DNA of 6,225 nt from Tannerella sp. (GTDB lineage Bacteria; Bacteroidota; Bacteroidia; Bacteroidales; Tannerellaceae). The translations under genes were made by a program, and so were the position numbers. Positions 6,097 to 6,225 of this stretch are shown piece by piece. Every line of letters starts with the position of its first letter. Positions within the stretch are counted from its first letter, which is position 1. Location: the NCBI GenBank assembly GCA_031289515.1, contig JAITPH010000116.1, positions 1 through 6,225 of the forward strand, given 5' to 3'. A model generated the notes under the pieces. The model made no database searches, was not told where the DNA came from, and saw only the letters and a list, made by a program, of their open reading frames with translations.

Positions 6097-6225
6097 TCAA
6101 CTTTCAATTATCTCCGTCTTGTCTTTCCCTATGAAAATGATTGTAAGATAGCGGACGTCCGTCCGGTCTCTGAACAGGTGCGAATTGCGATAGCGCTCCA
6201 ACTGTTCGCGGGCTTCCTTTCGTTT
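6097..6225 (-). CDS. C-terminal fragment of a protein resembling PD-(D/E)XK-type AAA ATPases
   Basis: The last 42 codons of a minus-strand gene enter from the right edge and end at TGA (6097-6099). The peptide reads EAREQLERYRNS, a helix, then VRYLTIIFIGKDKTEIIE, a beta strand and turn. This resembles the end of the PD-(D/E)XK nuclease-like domain carried by many Bacteroidota AAA-ATPase-like proteins (a helix of the pattern A..QL.RY followed by a strand ending in F.GK). No catalytic residue lies in the visible part, so the family call is tentative. The codon pattern and good frame continuity to the edge support a real gene. It is in the same direction as ybaK and 58 nt upstream of it. Confidence 0.55.
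   Translation of the reverse strand, partial: KRKEAREQLERYRNSHLFRDRTDVRYLTIIFIGKDKTEIIES

Noticed and set aside
1..6225. CRISPR array, tRNA, rRNA, insertion sequence or prophage genes
   Set aside because: No regularly spaced repeats, cloverleaf sequence, transposase motif or phage structural gene was seen on either strand.

Overview
This is a compact chromosomal stretch that looks like order Bacteroidales (phylum Bacteroidota). The reasons are start codons preceded by A-rich leaders instead of strong Shine-Dalgarno sites, perfect matches to the Bacteroidota -7 promoter element TAnnTTTG ahead of three genes, protein types typical of the group (a large secreted S9 peptidase, a YbaK deacylase, ATPases of the MRYFN type), and short GTCAAAAGTC-like repeats between genes. 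The genus cannot be read from the sequence.

Layout, left to right. Positions 1-1528 hold three minus-strand genes read right to left: an orphan 81-residue ORF, an ADP-ribosylglycohydrolase, and the first 89 codons of an AAA-like ATPase that runs off the left edge. They are packed 8-12 nt apart and may form an operon, with a likely extra promoter for the ATPase inside the end of the hydrolase gene. A strong minus-strand terminator (1562-1612) separates them from the next gene. That gene is an exported 859-residue S9 (prolyl oligopeptidase / DPP-IV-like) serine peptidase with an intact catalytic triad.

A 233-nt AT-rich divergent region (4213-4445) carries a promoter for each flank and a sizeable imperfect inverted repeat. 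To its right, on the plus strand, is a complete alanine dehydrogenase gene (ald) with every expected active-site residue. It ends directly against the stop codon of a convergent YbaK-type Cys-tRNA(Pro) deacylase gene, with no base between the two stops. Upstream of ybaK, at the right edge, is the C-terminal end of another minus-strand gene, probably a PD-(D/E)XK-type ATPase/nuclease-like protein.

Functionally this is mostly ordinary core metabolism and housekeeping: amino-acid/pyruvate interconversion, periplasmic peptide breakdown, proofreading of mischarged tRNA, and removal of ADP-ribose. Peptide breakdown and alanine dehydrogenase could both serve amino-acid catabolism, but they are divergently transcribed and the link is only inference. 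I see no convincing new multi-gene system. The points most worth a second look are the divergent-region inverted repeat, the orphan 81-residue ORF, the ybaK start codon and the partial ATPase genes at both edges.
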